Shown in pieces: positions 45,773 through 46,415 of a stretch of 46,415 nucleotides of DNA (positions are counted from its first letter, which is position 1; every line of letters starts with the position of its first letter). Position numbers and translations under genes: made by a program. Source of the stretch: Mastigocoleus sp. MO_188.B34 (GTDB lineage Bacteria > Cyanobacteriota > Cyanobacteriia > Cyanobacteriales > Nostocaceae); NCBI RefSeq assembly GCF_030065675.1, contig NZ_JASJDK010000025.1:1-46415 (forward strand), in the 5' to 3' direction. Below the pieces are notes generated by a model. The model did no database searches, had not been told where the DNA came from, and saw nothing but the letters and a program-made list of their open reading frames with translations.

Positions 45773-46415
45773 CTATTGATGCAGTAAAGTTAGTATAATT
45801 TTTTTGTTATTGACAAATTTAGATTTTAAGCGATCATTAATAAACCATTTCTGTATGAAGGTATAATTGATTATCTTCAGAGGTAACTTATATCTAACAA
45901 CTCTGAATAATTGGAAAAAATAGATCACAATTCATACAGAACTGGTACTGCAATTAGATTTCAGCTGTACAAGTATAATTTACTTGTAGCTTCTCAGCAA
46001 CTACGCCCTTAAGTAAAGGTTGGATATATCCTAGAAAATTAACCAATATATATGGTGTAATTTTTATGAATTCTATTCTTTGGCTCGAAGAAAGTGATTT
46101 TAATTTGTCTTGTATAGAGCTCGAAATTATGTGATTCTCTGTTTGCTTTGGCGTTCATATTTTTCCAATTAATGGGTTAGTTTAGTTGTATTTTATTTGC
46201 TTGTTCGTACGTCATCACACATTTACTCTGTTCTAAGTTTATATTTATTGGTAAAAAGTCGATATTTGTTTTTACTAAAGTACATCCTAAAGTTTTTGCC
46301 AGTAACACCAGAGCGAAACAGCAATTCTCATTTTGAAAAATTAATATAAGCAAATACAATCTACTTACGTGATAACAAGGTAAATTATTCGCAACCATTT
46401 GTCGTGGATAATCAA
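45773..46415. other. Right edge of window, no supported gene
   Basis: AT-rich sequence outside the right decamer array. A 73-codon minus-strand frame (46177-46398) and a 22-codon plus-strand frame at 46066 show no recognisable family and no ribosome site. They may be remnants or chance. Confidence 0.4.

Noticed and set aside
46177-46398. 73-codon minus-strand frame at the right edge
   Set aside because: No ribosome site, no recognisable domain and AT-driven composition; could be a remnant but not supported as a gene.

Overview
The window reads as chromosomal DNA of a filamentous, probably heterocyst-forming cyanobacterium (Nostocales, Calothrix/Rivularia/Nostoc-like). Evidence seen directly: AT-rich DNA with many HIP1 palindromes (GCGATCGC), heptanucleotide STRR-type tandem repeats, several short inverted-repeat elements, and cyanobacterial families (PATAN-REC regulator, cyanobacteriochrome chemoreceptor, BicA, PAM68, DUF1823, pentapeptide-repeat protein, kinase-TPR fusion). 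The genus is inference. No tRNA, rRNA, CRISPR array or transposase gene was seen.

Layout. (1) 0.8-10.8 kb, + strand: a complete five-gene phototaxis/chemotaxis locus in the order PatA-like regulator, CheY, CheW, GAF-rich methyl-accepting receptor, CheA-REC hybrid, as in pixGHIJL of Synechocystis and ptx of Nostoc punctiforme. The fourth GAF domain of the receptor has both cysteines of a DXCF cyanobacteriochrome, 28 residues apart, so the locus is most likely light-sensing. A hairpin terminator closes it. (2) 11.5-22.2 kb: a lipid kinase, a small membrane protein, TyrA, a pentapeptide-repeat protein, a DUF1517-like protein, a lipoprotein, type I-beta DAHP synthase, the PAM68-rpsO pair and DUF1823. 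MITE-like inverted-repeat elements and STRRs lie between them. (3) 22.5-37.2 kb, mainly - strand: a CPA2 antiporter with two USP domains, the SulP bicarbonate transporter BicA, a PlsY-like/PEP-synthase-like fusion translationally coupled to a cupin, a 46-aa membrane peptide, an acyl-CoA-dehydrogenase/cyclase fusion, a small helical protein, and a rhomboid lacking its catalytic serine. A candidate structured ncRNA lies at 25.5-25.8 kb. (4) 37.6-39.7 kb: a Ser/Thr kinase with ten TPRs. (5) 40.0-46.4 kb: an AT-rich island without HIP1 sites. It carries a 59-aa Cys-pair peptide, a membrane-anchored beta-sandwich protein, a CPA-type antiporter with a DD motif, and a NACHT (STAND) NTPase, all on the - strand.

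The most interesting unit is the last one. Arrays of a decamer (consensus GYGGMAATAA; four copies at 40239-40278 and three inverted copies at 45731-45760) bracket the NACHT/antiporter/beta-sandwich genes. The two ends align inward from a TGT trinucleotide. This looks like a compact defence-type cassette with a possible membrane-ion effector, carried between transposon-like or regulatory repeats. That function is inference; the repeats and domain motifs are visible in the sequence.
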